Under the pieces are notes generated by a model. That model searched no databases. It was given only the letters and a program-made list of their open reading frames with translations, and was not told the DNA's origin. From NCBI GenBank assembly GCA_037074615.1, contig CM073532.1, positions 13,042,001-13,106,000 on the forward strand: 64,000 nucleotides of DNA. The letters are read 5' to 3'. Position numbers and translations under genes: made by a program. The stretch is from Leucaena leucocephala. Lineage: Eukaryota > Streptophyta > Magnoliopsida > Fabales > Fabaceae. Shown one piece after another: positions 1 through 12,052 of this stretch (positions are counted from its first letter, which is position 1; each line of letters begins with the position of its first letter).

Positions 1-1867
1 TGCTTCCCAAGCTTTTTGGTCAATCATTCCCCAACATCTTCTTAGAGGTTTCAAGGTCCTAAATACATTCATATTCATTACATAATCCATTAAGACCATG
101 AACTCAAACACTACTCAAGACTACCTCTCTTGAACCTTTAACTTGCTTTAACTAACATAACTTTCTTTAATCTTTGCCAATTAACTTGGCCTTTGAACCA
201 ATTGATGTCTTGACCTTACCCTACACAATTTCACCTTTTGAATCCATTTATGAACTAAAAATAACCAAATTCCAGCAAGAATACACTGTTCTGTACAGAT
301 TTGGAAAAACATACATAAATCTTCCAAAAATTCTCATTTTGATTCCAATGCTTCCCATACTTGTTCCTCCACTTTCCCCCCACACAAAATCTCATTTTAA
401 GACCATTGGAAGTATCAAAATCATGAAATTCAAATCACTGTTCATGCGAGTGAACAGTAACCAAAAGGAATTTTCAACATTACAACCTTTAATTCCAATG
501 GTTTCCAAGGTTCAAAACCTTTCCAATCCTACACAAAATTATCAAATAAACTCAATGGAAGCATTAAATCATTGAAATTCCATTTCCTTCTATCATGAAC
601 AGTGCATGAACAGTGCAAACCAAAATGTTCTTCCATGGTAAAGTCAAGAACATCAACTTAATCCAACAACCAACCATGCAACTAGCTTGTTTAAGCTTGT
701 CTAAACTATCTATGACATAAAACTCATGTTCCTCTCACATATACATAGAAATTCCAGCAGCATTTCCCCAATATTTAAGCCTAAAAAATCACTTAAACTC
801 AAGCACAAACCATAAGAACAAAAGGTAGAAGCAAGGAGACAACTTACCTTACTTGCTCCTTCAAGACCCTTGCTTCTTCCTTGCTTTCTTCCACTTTCTT
901 TCTCTAGAACTCACTTCTCTTTCTAAAGGAGCTCTTGGGTGTGAAGAATGAATGGAAACGGGGGTATTTATAGCAAAAGTCATGTGCCATTTGAAGGCCA
1001 AGATCACTTTGGAAACTATTTGATCTAATGGTTAAAGGTTTGATCTTGAAATGTCTTTTCACTTTTCACTCAAGACCTTACCACCATGACATCACTAGCA
1101 TGGCCTCCCTTGGTACACCTAACCCTTCCTCTTTTTGGGTGCCATTTTGAAGTCCTTGTGGGTCCCACCATGTGCAACACCTAATTCTTACTTTATTCTC
1201 TTTTTCTTTCTTTTCAAAAATCCATAAATTATTCATTATTGGACTTGGGCTCCAAGATAACTTTTGGGCCTTATTGGGCTGGCCTAGGACGAAATGTTGG
1301 GCCTCTTTTAGGTCCAATAGCTAATTGGCACAAATCCCAATGTACTTTCCTTATACCGATATCCTTAAATTATCCTGATCTCAGAATAAATGCTAAACAC
1401 CTCCTTTAATTGTTCTAACATTTTTAGAAATTCATTCTAATATAAAATGAATTCTCTACAAAGTTTCATAATTTTATGAGACCCAGAAGTCCTGTTAAAA
1501 ATTACATATATTTCCTTTAACCCTTTATCGGTGTCCTTTTTCACCGTAAATTCCATAATTAATTCTACAGGACTCCTTTTTGACTTCTGTCAACTCCATA
1601 AATTCTCATATTAATTATAGTAATTTACTATCAAATTTCCTATGATATCCATCCATTGTGTGAAATGACCAAAATGCCCTCCATTTACTTCTGGTTTCTT
1701 AGAGCATCACAGTGGCATTTTTGTAATTTTGCACTTTGGCACTTAGACTTTCTTCCTCTTCCAATTAATCCTTTTCTTTACATAAATATGGCCACATATT
1801 TTTCTAAACATCTCATATTTTATTCAATCTGTACATACAACTTAGTACAGAAATTAGGGATGTTACA
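1..1867 (-). mobile_element. Family L long LTR, copy 1 (partial, runs off the window)
   Basis: The minus-strand 5' end is at 1867 (TGTAACATCCC) and the flank CTTAG beyond it belongs to the Athila 5' LTR. It shares order and blocks with the other family L copies, including the TATA region GGGGTATTTATAG at 961-973 and the CT/GA-rich 5' UTR next to it. The open frames in it are non-coding. Confidence 0.7.
961..973 (-). promoter_or_regulatory. TATA box of family L LTR copy 1
   Basis: The minus strand reads CTATAAATACCCC. The same box occurs at the equivalent point of the three other family L LTRs in the window. Confidence 0.65.
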
Positions 1868-2204
1868 CTTAGTGATTTCAAAACTCTCATATCAAATTAA
1901 GAGTAAGGATAGATGTATTTTGATCATCAAGAGTCTGTCATAACACATTTCTTTCATAAACTAACTCGTTTTCATCTTAATCAAAAATACAAAAAATATT
2001 TACTTTACTGCATAAAAAAATTAATCAAACCCAAAACCCATTTAACTTTCACTCAGGTTTTCAATGGTTTTGTGACCAATTTACTAGGTCTCCAATAAAA
2101 AGGCTCCTCGAGAAGAACGATATGAATGTTCCTTATACTATATTATTGGGTGCAATTATTATTATTTTGATAGATCAGACGACGACAATCCGAGCTGTTC
2201 ATCA
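1868..2204 (+). repeat. 3' part of the Athila-like 5' LTR
   Basis: It aligns with 11702-12052 (shared AACTCGTTTTCATCTTAATC, AACCCATTTAACTTTCACTC and GCTCC.CGAG blocks), apart from small indels. The 5' part is separated by the inserted family L LTR and lies outside the window. Confidence 0.82.
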
Positions 2205-2205
2205 A

Positions 2206-2222
2206 TGGCGCCATTGCCAGGG
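2206..2222 (+). other. Primer-binding site of the Athila-like element
   Basis: TGGCGCCATTGCCAGGG lies two bases after the LTR end. Known Athila elements have TGGCGCCGTTGCCGGGG here, complementary to a tRNA-Asp 3' end; this copy differs at two positions. Confidence 0.75.
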
Positions 2223-2375
2223 AGTCAAGTAATTGGTTCCTTAGTAATTAATTGTCAATTCCATTATTTACCCAAGTCATTTTTGTTTTAATTTTAGTTT
2301 TTGTTATTTTTATTGCATAGCATTCTGCATTTTTCTTTTTCAAAGTTTCTGTGAAATGAATATTTGTGACATTGT

Positions 2376-2612
2376 GTCGTGACCAAATCTCATTTATGTC
2401 GCGACCAAATTGCTTTACTGTGGTACTGATTACTCTCTGTGAACTTTAGTCGTGACGTTCATAACTTCTGGTCGTGACTATTTTGGAAAATTTGCTCTGT
2501 CTTATTTAGTCGCGACCTATGTCTTTTTGAGTCGTGACCTAAAATCCATTTTTAAGAACTTCTGCTCTCTGTGTTCTTAGGTCACGACCTAAACACCCTT
2601 GTGTCGTGACTA
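2376..2612 (+). repeat. GTCGCGAC-type palindrome cluster in the Athila leader
   Basis: About eight copies of GTCGYGAC or a one-base variant lie between the primer-binding site and gag, near 2376, 2398, 2449, 2472, 2510, 2532, 2581 and 2603. They are spaced 20-60 bases apart and separated by unrelated AT-rich sequence. Confidence 0.8.
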
Positions 2613-2885
2613 GTTGAAAATTTCTGCTGTGACACTTCTGTGTCTGATCTTGATTGCTTGCTTGGTTATTCTTTATTGTTTATGAGTTGCATGCGTAGAA
2701 GAACTGGACCATTAGTGCCTTTTGAACCTAAAATTGAGAGATAACTTAGGAAATTAAGGAGAGAATTTAGAAAAGAGGTGAGATCAACAGAATCTAACAT
2801 GGCTGATATTAATCATAATGAGCATAATGGGCATAATAGACAAGGAGAAAATGAAATACCAATAAATGTATAAGATAATAGAAGT

Positions 2886-4524
2886 ATGAGGGAAATAAAT
2901 CATTCGCATGTGAATTATGATCCTTATGGTTTCTATACTGAAGAGGCTAATTTTGAAATTAAAGGAGCTTTGATTGCAGCCTTACCTAAATTTTGTGATT
3001 TTGTAGGAGAATATCCTCATCAGCACTTACAGACCATGCATATGATCTACTCTTCAATGAAGCCTCCAATGACTGCATTGGATGACGTCTTAAGGAGGTG
3101 TTTCTATTTCACTATGGAAGGGAAGGCTAAGGAGTGGTTATGCAATCTGCCAACTCATTTTTCAACTTTTACATGGGATCAGCTGAAGTCAACATATCTA
3201 GAGCAGTTTTTCCTAGCCTCAAAGACTACTAGGATGAAGAAGGAGATCACAAATATTTTGCAGCAGAATGGGGAGTCATTACATGAATATTGGACGAGAT
3301 TTATCACTTTGTTGGCTCGATGTCCCCATCATAATATCACAAAGGCTGATTTAGTAGACATTTTCTTTGATGGTCTACTTCATCACAACAAGGTGTCCTT
3401 GAATGTAGCAGCAAATGGATCTTTGAGAGATAAAACCCCACAAGCAAGTTGAGAGTTATTCCAGAAAATGGCTAATGGTCATCAGACTGAAGATCCAAGG
3501 AAAAGGCCACATCCTGTTTGGGCAATTCAAATGAGATTTTAGTAAACATAGCAGCCTTGGGAAACCGAATGGAAAAGATGATGAATTTAATTGAAAGAGA
3601 GCTGCATTCTACGAAGCAAGTCCATGCAGTAGGAACCTCACAAGCACTAGTTACCGGATGTGAGTCATGCGGTTCAATAATGCATGCTATAAGTATATGT
3701 GATAGACAGTATGAAGAAGTAGCAGCAATGTATCAAGGGAGAGACCACCAATACCAGAAGAGAGACCCATACTCCAACATATACAATCCTGGTTGGATAG
3801 AACACCCAAATTTTAGGTGGGGAAGTGGAGAAAATAGGCCAAATCAGTTCCAAGGAGGTGGTGCTTCCTCAAGCAACTACCAAAGTAATGCTAGGTCTAT
3901 ATTTCCAACTCAACCTAATACTTTAGTGGTAGCAAGACCAGACGAGACCTCTCAATTATTGAAGAGTATTATGGAGGCACAAATGAACAACATAGACGGG
4001 AGAATGACCAATATAGACAACAAGCTCAAAGAGAATGATGGTCAATTCACCTCCATAGCTTTAATTCTTTAAAGTATACAGAAGAATAATGCAGATGTGT
4101 ACAAGAAACTTGAGGAGTTAAGTTCTAAAAATACAGATTTCACCAGCCATTTAACTCAAGTCTCCAATACAGTGAGTGAGATTCAAACAAAGAGTAGTGG
4201 CAGCATACCTTTGAACACTGTTATTAATCCGAAGGGTCTGAATGCCATATCACTCGAAGTGGGAAAAAGGTGCATTTTAGCAAAGATGATACACCAAAGG
4301 AGGATTTTGAAGATGTTGAAGTTAAAAATCTATCATTGTCGCAGATGAAGATTGGGAAAGTAGAAAATATTAAAGAACAACAACTTATGGTTAAGAAGGC
4401 AACCCAAGAAGAGAACTCACAAACACAAGAGGAATTGCAAGAGATGCAAGAAGAGGAAGTGATAATGTCAAGTCCAGCATACAAAGGAAAGCAAGCTGAG
4501 GAGAAGGCAGAGTCTAGCAAGTAA
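2886..4524 (+). pseudogene. Athila-like gag
   Basis: The first frame (2886-3452) holds the retrotransposon gag core: FYFTMEGKAKEWLCNLPTHF, LEQFFLASKTTRMKKEITNI and ARCPHHNITKADLVDIFFDG. It is broken by a stop at 3450-3452 and resumes after a shift (3518-4072) with CESCGSIMHAISIC, a degenerate zinc-knuckle-like cysteine/histidine cluster. A third stretch (to about 4524) is a Lys/Glu-rich, coiled-coil-like tail. The protein lies upstream of the protease in the usual order. Confidence 0.8.
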
Positions 4525-4768
4525 GGAGCCTCTAAGCATATAGGTAAGGAGGTAAGTATAAAATATCTCCCTTTCCCTAAATCTTATTTTGCTGGAAAGA
4601 AAAAGACTGACCCTGATTTTGCACAAGATGCTTATAATCTCTTCAATAAGTTAGAAATAAATATCCCTGTGGTAGAATTCCTTAAGAGAAATCCTAAGTA
4701 TGCTAAATTTTTGAAAGAATTGTGTGCTGATAAGAAAAAGTTTAGGCCTCTTAAGAGAATTCAGGTAA

Positions 4769-5671
4769 GTGCTAATGTGTCATCACTTTTTAAGGCTGAA
4801 TTACCGGTTAAGTGCCAAGACCCAGGATCTTACAGTCCCATGCACTATAGGAAAGGTTCATATCCAGGGAGCGTTATTAGATCTAGGGGCTTCCATTAAT
4901 GTAATGCCTTGGTCGGTATACTTAGCCTTAGGTATTAAGAATCTTAGAGACACAAGTGTGGTGCTCCAGTTAGTTGATAGGTCAATTAGGTATCTTAAGG
5001 GAATTCTTGAGGATATTCTAGTGCAGGTTAAGGACTTAGTGTTCCCAGCTGAATTTTATGTTCTGGACATGTCTATTGAGCTAGTGAATGAGAGCACTTT
5101 GATCCTAGGCAGACCTTTTCTTCAAACTTCCAAAACAATTATTAGTATGAAGCATAGTTCCATTACAATGGAAGTTGGAGAACATCTAGTACCTTTCAAT
5201 ATGAATGAAGTAATGAAATATCCTTTTGATAATTCTACTTTTGCTGGGTTGAATGCCATTGATTATGCTATGAAAGAGACTAGGGATGGGCATGAATTGA
5301 GTTTGCATGATGGGTATGATTTTATGTTGCATAATTCCCAAAACTATCATGAAGCATTCCAGGAGCATGTGGGTTCAAATTCATCTTTGAGTGCTTATGA
5401 TGATTATTTTGAATCTCTTTCTTCTGTTTACTCTTTCTCTTATTCTTGTGAAGGTAACGCATCATGTTTTAACTATTTAGATATAAATAGCATGCTTTCA
5501 CCTTCTCAAAATTTCTCATTTTCATCAAATTTTGGTTCGATTTCATCAATTGCCAGTGATAATGCTTTTGGACAAGAGTTTGTGAGTGATTTTACAGGGT
5601 CACAAGATACTGTGGAAGCTGGAAGTGGAATAAACCAAGAAGGGTCGAGCTTCTGTGACCCCACGTTGTGA
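4769..5671 (+). pseudogene. Athila-like aspartic protease region
   Basis: The frame contains GALLDLGASINVMPWSVYLA, the retropepsin motif with DLGAS (usual DLGASIN in this clade), and further on ESTLILGRPFLQTSKTIISM, the second conserved protease block. The preceding frame (4669-4899) holds LKRNPKYAKFLKELC, which normally joins gag to the protease. The downstream Ser/Asp-rich part runs to 5671. Confidence 0.82.
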
Positions 5672-5875
5672 CGTGAAGATCCACAAGTCGCAACCAAATA
5701 TCAATCTGCTGAGGGGAGCCTCTCTGTGAATTGGAGTCCCGATAAGATGATTGTTTGGTCGCGACCATAAAATCCTGAGATGTCCTGTCATGACCAAATG
5801 TTTCAGTGACACTCTTTGTCAAAATGGGTCACAACGAGAAGTTGAAAACATTGAATAGAGGTCGCGACCAGAAAT
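5640..5875 (+). repeat. Second GTCGCGAC-type palindrome cluster, downstream of protease
   Basis: Copies and near-copies include GTCGCAACC (about 5689), GGTCGCGACC (5757), GTCATGACC (about 5787), GTCACAACG (about 5828) and GGTCGCGACC (5861). The spacing is 30-70 bases, as in the leader of the same element. Confidence 0.75.
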
Positions 5876-6239
5876 GGCAGACGCAACCAGTGAATTTCCA
5901 TTACCTTCAATTCCACACTCTAATGTTTTGGTTGAAGGGCTAATATGTTCTAACTCTACTTGCTTTCACTCACATTCAAAAATTACCTCTCATACTTTAA
6001 GATTCTTAAATGAGTTGATCTCTACCAATTATGATGGTATGAGAGAGGGTGATCTCAACTATGTTGCAGCTGTAGACCAACTTAAGCTTGGTGCAACTCC
6101 TGAAGAGATTACAGGCAAGACGGAATGTCCTAATGAGCTGAATATGAGCAACCTCCAAGAATCTACAAAAGGGAGTATTTCTAATTTGAATGATTACCCC
6201 CATCTTATCCCTTCTATTGTTCAACCCCCATAATTAGAG

Positions 6240-7306
6240 TTAAAAGATTTACCTCCTTGGCTTAAGTATGCTTACCTTAAGCCAGACTCAAAATTGCTAG
6301 TAATAATTTCTAGTACTTTAATTGTTAGTGAAGAATCTAGGTTATTAAGTGTGCTTAGGAAGAATAGAGAGGCTTTGGGTTGGCAATTAGCTTATATAAA
6401 AGGGATAAATGCCACTATTTGGGAATCATATATGTTACTTTAGAGTGAATGGGTATCACCTGTGCATGTAGTACCTAAAAAGAGTGGATTAACAGTAGTG
6501 AAGAATGAGAATAATGAATTGATACCTACTAGAGTGCAAAATTCATGGAGGGTTTGTATTGATTATAGGAAGTTGAATGACTCCACTAGGAAAGATCACT
6601 TTCCCTTACCCTTTATTGATCAAATGCTTCAGAGATTAGCAGGGAAAAGTCATTATTGTTTCCTAGATGGATATTCAAGATATTTCCAGATCCCAATAGA
6701 CCCGAGGGACCAAGAAAAGACCACATTTACATGTCCTTTTGGTACATATGCTTATAAAAGAATGTCATTTGGTTTATGTAATACTCCTGGCATATTTCAA
6801 CGTTATATGCTTTCTATATTTGCTAATTTTATTGAAAAATGCATGGATGTGTTCATGGATGATTTTACTGTTTATGGTAATTCTTTTGATGAGTGTCTTG
6901 AGAGCCTTGATAAAATCCTTGCTAGATGTATTGAGAAAAACTTAGTTTTGAATTTTGAAAAGTGTCATTTCATGGTTGATCATGGAATAGTACTTGGACA
7001 TCTTATATCTAGCAAGGGAATTGAGGTGGATAAAGCGAAAATTGAAGTAATTTCCTCGTTGCCCTACCCCAAAATTTAAAAGAACTTCAATCTTTTCTGG
7101 GGCACGTTGGATTCTATAGGAGATTCATCAAAGATTTTAGTAAAATTGCTTTGCCACTCTCAAAACTTCTTCAAAAAGACACTGAACTTGTTTTCTCTAT
7201 TGTTTATAAATAGGCTTTTGAAAAGTTGAAGGATAGGTTGGTTTCTCCACCAATCCTCACTTCACCAAATTGGGATCTTCCTTTTGAACTATCATGTGAT
7301 TCTTCC
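6240..7306 (+). pseudogene. Athila-like reverse transcriptase, 5' part
   Basis: The start (LPPWLKYAYLKPDSKLLVII, LLSVLRKNREALGW) matches the region before RT in this clade. The chain then jumps from GINATIWESYMLL to SEWVSPVHVVPKKSG across a stop, missing roughly 40 residues normally present there. The main frame 6462-7079 holds WRVCIDYRKLNDSTRKDHFP, FPLPFIDQMLQRLAGKSHYC and the catalytic box as FMDDFTVYG. It stops at 7077 after PYPKI and continues in another frame (FWGHVGFYRRFIKDFSKIAL) to the inserted LTR. Confidence 0.85.
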
Positions 7307-10256
7307 TGTAACATCCCAATTTTTTAGTCTAGGAGAACTGGGAGGTAGTCTGATATGGGCAGGCTGCTAAACCTGTAGTCTAAGGGTAGTAATCTGATAT
7401 GGGCAGATCACTTACCTATATTTTGTAGGAATCCGAGGAATGAGCGAAGTCCTTCAGGATTTAAAGATGAGTTAAGTCTTTGACCTACAAAATAGGGACA
7501 GTTCACCTAGGTTCAAAAAGAGGAATGTAAGAAATATCCTAAGTCTTAAGCCTAGGAATTCTGCAGGTAGCTAGATATGGGCTAGCTCTTAAGTAAGATA
7601 ACCTGATATGGGCAAGTTGTCGAGCCTTTCAATTAACAATGACTCCCGAAGAGTTCAAGGGATGAGTAGTTGAAAGAGAATTTCGAGAACTTAAGATGAA
7701 GGATAAGAAAATAAGTAAAGATGTCAAAAAAAGAATATAGGGGCATAATCGTAATTATGGGAAAGATCGGGCTGGTAGCCGATGAGTACCATATTTTACC
7801 ATAAAATAGAAAAAATATGCTGATCATTTTACTGAACTGTGAAATATGCATATGAGGTCTCTATGAGTATGTAAGAATTATGAAAAGTTAAGGGACTTAA
7901 TTGAAAAGAAGAAAAGTTTCCAGGGGCAAAATGGTAATTATAGAAAGTTGAGCCAGAAGTGGCTTAGAATTGCCCATAAGCATTTTAGTCCCAAATTTCA
8001 CCAGTAGATAGAGGAAATGATGCTAGTTAATCTGGCTTAATACAGGAATTTTATCAGAGTTGTAGATAGCTAAAATTTATCTGATAGTCTAAAAGTTATC
8101 TGGAATTTTTATCAGATCTCCTAGACCTCAGAAATGAGTGAAAAGTTACAGGAATGTGTGTCCTATAAAGCTGGAGGTCAGGGAACTGACAGAATCTCGA
8201 AAGGAGTTCTGTAGAAAAAGTTATTCAGTTTTTAGTGAATTGATACGGGAGTTTGTGAGCTCCTGGGATCCGATACGGAGATTTAGCAGTAAATAAACTG
8301 GGACTAAATGAGCCCAGATGACATAACGCAGATGCCTATAGTGACACCAAGGTTGGCCCTGGCCCATGATATCAGTTCAGTGGTAAAAGGGGCCGATGCC
8401 GAAAAAAGGTGTAAAATGACGAAAATGCACTTATGTTGTAAAATAGCTTAAGAATGAGTAAAGGATGTTTTGGTCATTTGAATAAGGTTAGACAGTCAAG
8501 AAAGGTTATCTGGATAGTTGACCAGGGTTAGAGAATACTCTGGTAAGATATGAAAAGACAATAATGCCCCTAGATTCATTAAAATAAATAAAGAGGAACC
8601 AAAGGCATTTTGGTAATTTACCAAGGGATGATTCTTGGGAATTGAGCTATCAGAGTACTTGGGCTTGATCAGAGACCCAAGGTAGCATTCCCAGAGTCCA
8701 AAAATGTAGCCCAAGGAGTATGTGGGTTAAAGTGGCATTAAAATACTATTTTAATGTTGTTTCCATAAAGTGGAGTTACCCAATCGAAATGATAACTGGG
8801 GAATTGATCAGATAAAGTTCTGGAATTATCTGGTAGCCATGGCATGGCGTGAAAGGTGCCATCAAGACACCACATGGAAAAGTTAAAGACACTGGCACGA
8901 TCTCAGCCGTTCATTCTGGTACAAGACTCTGGAATTCTCTGGAAACGCTGAGTCAGCTAGTGAGGTGTCCCAAGGGCCCCACCATTACGCCACCTAGCAT
9001 GTGAGGTATCCCATGATGATGTCACTTTTGATGAGTAATTATGGAGGTGATGTCATCATGATGATGCAAGCGAAGTTTCTTGAGGAAGCAAGCGATCTGA
9101 GCCATTCATCGTGAATCAATCTGAGCCATTCATTTTACCTTGCCTCAAGTATAAATACCCCCCTTTGCCTTTCCATTCATGGCCAAGAGCCAATTTAGAG
9201 AGAGAAGTGAGTTCTAGAGAGAGAAAGTGAGAGGAAGAAAGAAAGAAAGAAGGAAGTTCTGGCGGAGCCGGAAGCAGTATAGAGATATTAGAGTTCTGCT
9301 AAGCTAGTAAGGTAGTAAACTTACCTAAACTTGTATGTGTTGAATATATGATTGATTGTGTTATGGCTTGATTGATTGCTGTTAATCTGTAATTGTTGAA
9401 GCTCTGTACTATGATTACCTTGGCCAATTGTATTTCATATGTTACATGGAAGCATGCACATTACATTATGTTGACACAATCACAAGCAAGCACAAATATC
9501 AATCATTGATGCATACACTATTTAGTACCGTTTGCTACTGAGATTCCCCCGAATCTTATCCCCTATGTATAACCCATTACAGGGAGGTTATGTCAAAGTG
9601 AATTTTGAGAATACTAAAAGACGCAGTTATGCTGCCAAAATTATGACAGAATGTCAGTAATGAAGAAAGGAGATGATATGTATTGTGTACGTAGGTACTG
9701 TCTAAGGAGTCTGGAAGTGAGTGAACCTAGCCGGTTCATCCAGTCTTTCCTGGGTACTTACGTAGAATGGTAGTTCCCATGGGAATTACCGAATCAGTAT
9801 AGTTCAGATATTTTTAAAGATGAAGTATAGCAGTTATACTGCCGGATTTCTGGCAAGAAATATGTAATAGAGATATGAGAATTTTGTCATGCCCTGTTGT
9901 ATAACAATTTATTATTTAATAATAAATATTGTTTGGCATGTTCAGCTTGTGTATGAGAAATTAAGAGAGAAATTCGCAGGTCTTGAGGCAGTGGTGTTCC
10001 GAGCTCAGTTTGACCTAGTAAACGAAAGAGTTTGGCCACAAAATTTGGTGAGCCAGTAGCACACATCTGGGGCTTTACGTGGATAGGTAATAAGCCTCAT
10101 TTGGATGTGTAGAATGAGATAATCAGTTCTCAAAGTAAAGGTTCAAAATAAGGAACTTAAGAGTAAAATTTTAATTTCTGAGCTTAAGTTAAGATATAAT
10201 CGAGCTAATATCGCTTCCGCAAGTGTACTCTGAGGGGTCTAAGGGAGGATGCTTCA
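7307..10256 (+). mobile_element. Family L long solo LTR, copy 4, inserted in the Athila pol gene
   Basis: The insert begins TGTAACATCCC and ends ATGCTTCA, is 2950 bp long, and is flanked by a perfect five-base duplication CTTCC (7302-7306 and 10257-10261). Removing it restores the pol text across the junction (CDSS before, NYVVGAMIGQKEG after). It has a TATA box at 9149-9162 and no gag or pol, so it is a solo LTR. A length near 3 kb and the TGTAACATCCC start suggest a Tekay/Del-like Gypsy family; that assignment is an inference. Confidence 0.83.
9149..9162 (+). promoter_or_regulatory. TATA box of family L LTR copy 4
   Basis: GTATAAATACCCCC is followed by a GA-rich stretch (about 9195-9255) that probably begins the transcript, as in the minus-strand copies. 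Confidence 0.65.
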
Positions 10257-10903
10257 CTTCCAATTATGTTGTGGGAGCTATGATAGGTCAAAAGGAAGGT
10301 AATTTATCTAAAGTGATTGCATATGCCTCGAAAACACTTGATACTGCTCAAATTAATTATACCACTACCAAGAAGGAATTGTTTGCAACCGTAGTGGCTT
10401 TGGATAAATTTAGAGTTTATCTCATTAACTCCAAAGTTGTTTTCTACACAAATCATGCAGCCTTCAAGTATTTGTTCCATAAACTTCAATCTAAGCCAAG
10501 ACTTCTATAATGGATGCTACTGCTTCAAGAGTTTGACATAAAGGTGAGGGATCGAGCTGGAAATGTGAACCACGTTGCAGATCATCTAAGCAGATTACCA
10601 ATAGAGACAAGGGGAGTACTTAGTTCTGATCTTATTTGTGATTCTTTCCTTGATCAATCTCTTTGTTTGGTTGCTATTGTAGAACCTTGGTATACTTATT
10701 TAGTTAATTTCATTGAAGCTGGTCTAATTCCATCGCATTTGTCTAGATTTCAGACACAAAAGCTCAAGAGTGAATCCAAATACTTTTATTTGGGACAAAC
10801 CATATCTATGGAAGCTGTGCTTAGATCAAGTATTAAGACGCTGTGTCTCAGACCAAGATCACAAATCAGCTTTAGAAGCCTGTCATTCATGGGTTTGTGG
10901 TAG
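10223..10903 (+). pseudogene. Athila-like RNase H
   Basis: The frame holds VVGAMIGQKEGNLSKVIAYA, TTTKKELFATVVALDKFRVY and TNHAAFKYLFHK, then a stop at 10508-10510. It continues with FDIKVRDRAGNVNHVADHLS, the end of Gypsy RNase H, and LVAIVEPWYTYLVNFIEAG of the connection region. Confidence 0.85.
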
Positions 10904-11090
10904 TCATTTTGGGGGGGGGGGGGGAAAGGACTGCACGAAGGGACCTTGAATCCGGTTTCTATTGGCCTTCCCTTTTTAAAGATGCTTTTGAGTTTTGTAA
11001 AGCCTATGATAGATGCCAAAGATTTGGGGGGATTAACAAAAGACATGAGATGCCGCAACAACCTATTTTGTTTTGTGTGGCTTTTGACCT
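10897..11090 (+). pseudogene. Athila-like integrase zinc-finger fragment
   Basis: Text after a run of about 14 G (10912-10925) reads RTARRDLESGFYWPSLFKDA and CKAYDRCQRFGGINKRHEMP, the N-terminal HHCC region. It ends at ILFCVAFDL; the DDE core and all later pol sequence are missing, so a deletion joins this to the 3' non-coding region. Confidence 0.8.
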
Positions 11091-12052
11091 GATTAGGCTA
11101 AGAAGCAATGCTCAAACTCTCTCTCAACTCCCTCTGCTACCTACACATCATCTCCATCATTCATCTTTCCATCACCCCTTCTGCTTTCTTCATGGCATTG
11201 TATCTAGGCAGCGATTGCAGCACAGTAGGAGTCATGAGAGCCTAAATCCTTAGTCTCTTGGTGATGGATCTCATATCTTGAGCTCATGGATTGCACTGGG
11301 GAGTTTTCTATTTTACTCTGTACCTTTTTCATGTTTTGATGCTGCTAGATCTAGGGTTTTCATTATATGAACAAGGGATTAAATGTCGATTGATTATTCT
11401 CATATTAGACAATTGTAATTGACGTTGGATGCTTTGAATGTTGGTTTTTAATATAATATTTCATTTTTGATTTTAAGATAGTTGGACTATTATCAACAAT
11501 CGTTGCTAATTAATTCAATTGCTTCAAATCTAGGGTTTGTAGATCGACGATCATTCGAGGGCATTTTCATCATCTGATTTAAATTACACACTAAGTGATT
11601 TTTAACAGTTCATTAAGAGTTTTTAAACTAGCTTTGATCCAAGGAGTTTAAGAAATATTAATGCTCTGGACTCAATCGATCGATTGAAGTTTTGTTTAAG
11701 ACTTAGTGATTTCAAAACACCCATCAAATTAAGAGCAAGGATAGATATGTTTTCATCGTCAAGAGTTTGTCATAACATATTTCTTTCCCAAACCAACTCG
11801 TTTTCATCTTAATCAAAAATACAAAAAATATTTATTTTATTGTACCCTTATTTTTCTGCATAAAAAAATCAATCAAACCCAAAACCCATTTAACTTTCAC
11901 TCAGGTTTTCAATAATTTTGTGACCAATTTTCTAGGTCTCCAATAAAAAGGCTCCCCGAGTAGAACGATAGGGTTATATTTTATACTATATTAATGGGTG
12001 CAATTATTATTATTCTGATGGATCGGACGACGACAATCCGAGCTGTTCATCA
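11091..12052 (+). repeat. 3' non-coding region and 3' LTR of the Athila-like element
   Basis: The last 350 bp (11702-12052) match the 5' LTR end. The LTR probably begins several hundred bases earlier, but I could not fix its start because the 5' counterpart lies outside the window. It ends CTGTTCATCA at 12052. Confidence 0.7.

Larger units (their letters stand above)
1868..12052 (+). mobile_element. Athila-like Gypsy retrotransposon, decayed, with insertions
   Basis: The visible part of the 5' LTR (1868-2204) is repeated as the end of the 3' LTR (about 11702-12052); both end GACAATCCGAGCTGTTCATCA. Right after the 5' LTR comes TGGCGCCATTGCCAGGG, which resembles the tRNA-Asp type site of Athila elements. 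Gag, protease, RT, RNase H and the start of integrase follow in Gypsy order. Gag and RT text (CPHH in gag; VPKKSGLTVVKNENNELIPT; VFMDDFTVYGNSFDECL) is Athila/Tat-like. A solo LTR splits RT from RNase H, most of integrase is deleted, and stops are frequent. Confidence 0.82.

Noticed and set aside
174..575. 133-residue frame near the left end
   Set aside because: It lies within the family L LTR, is AT/Pro-biased and has no homologous frame in the other family L copies.
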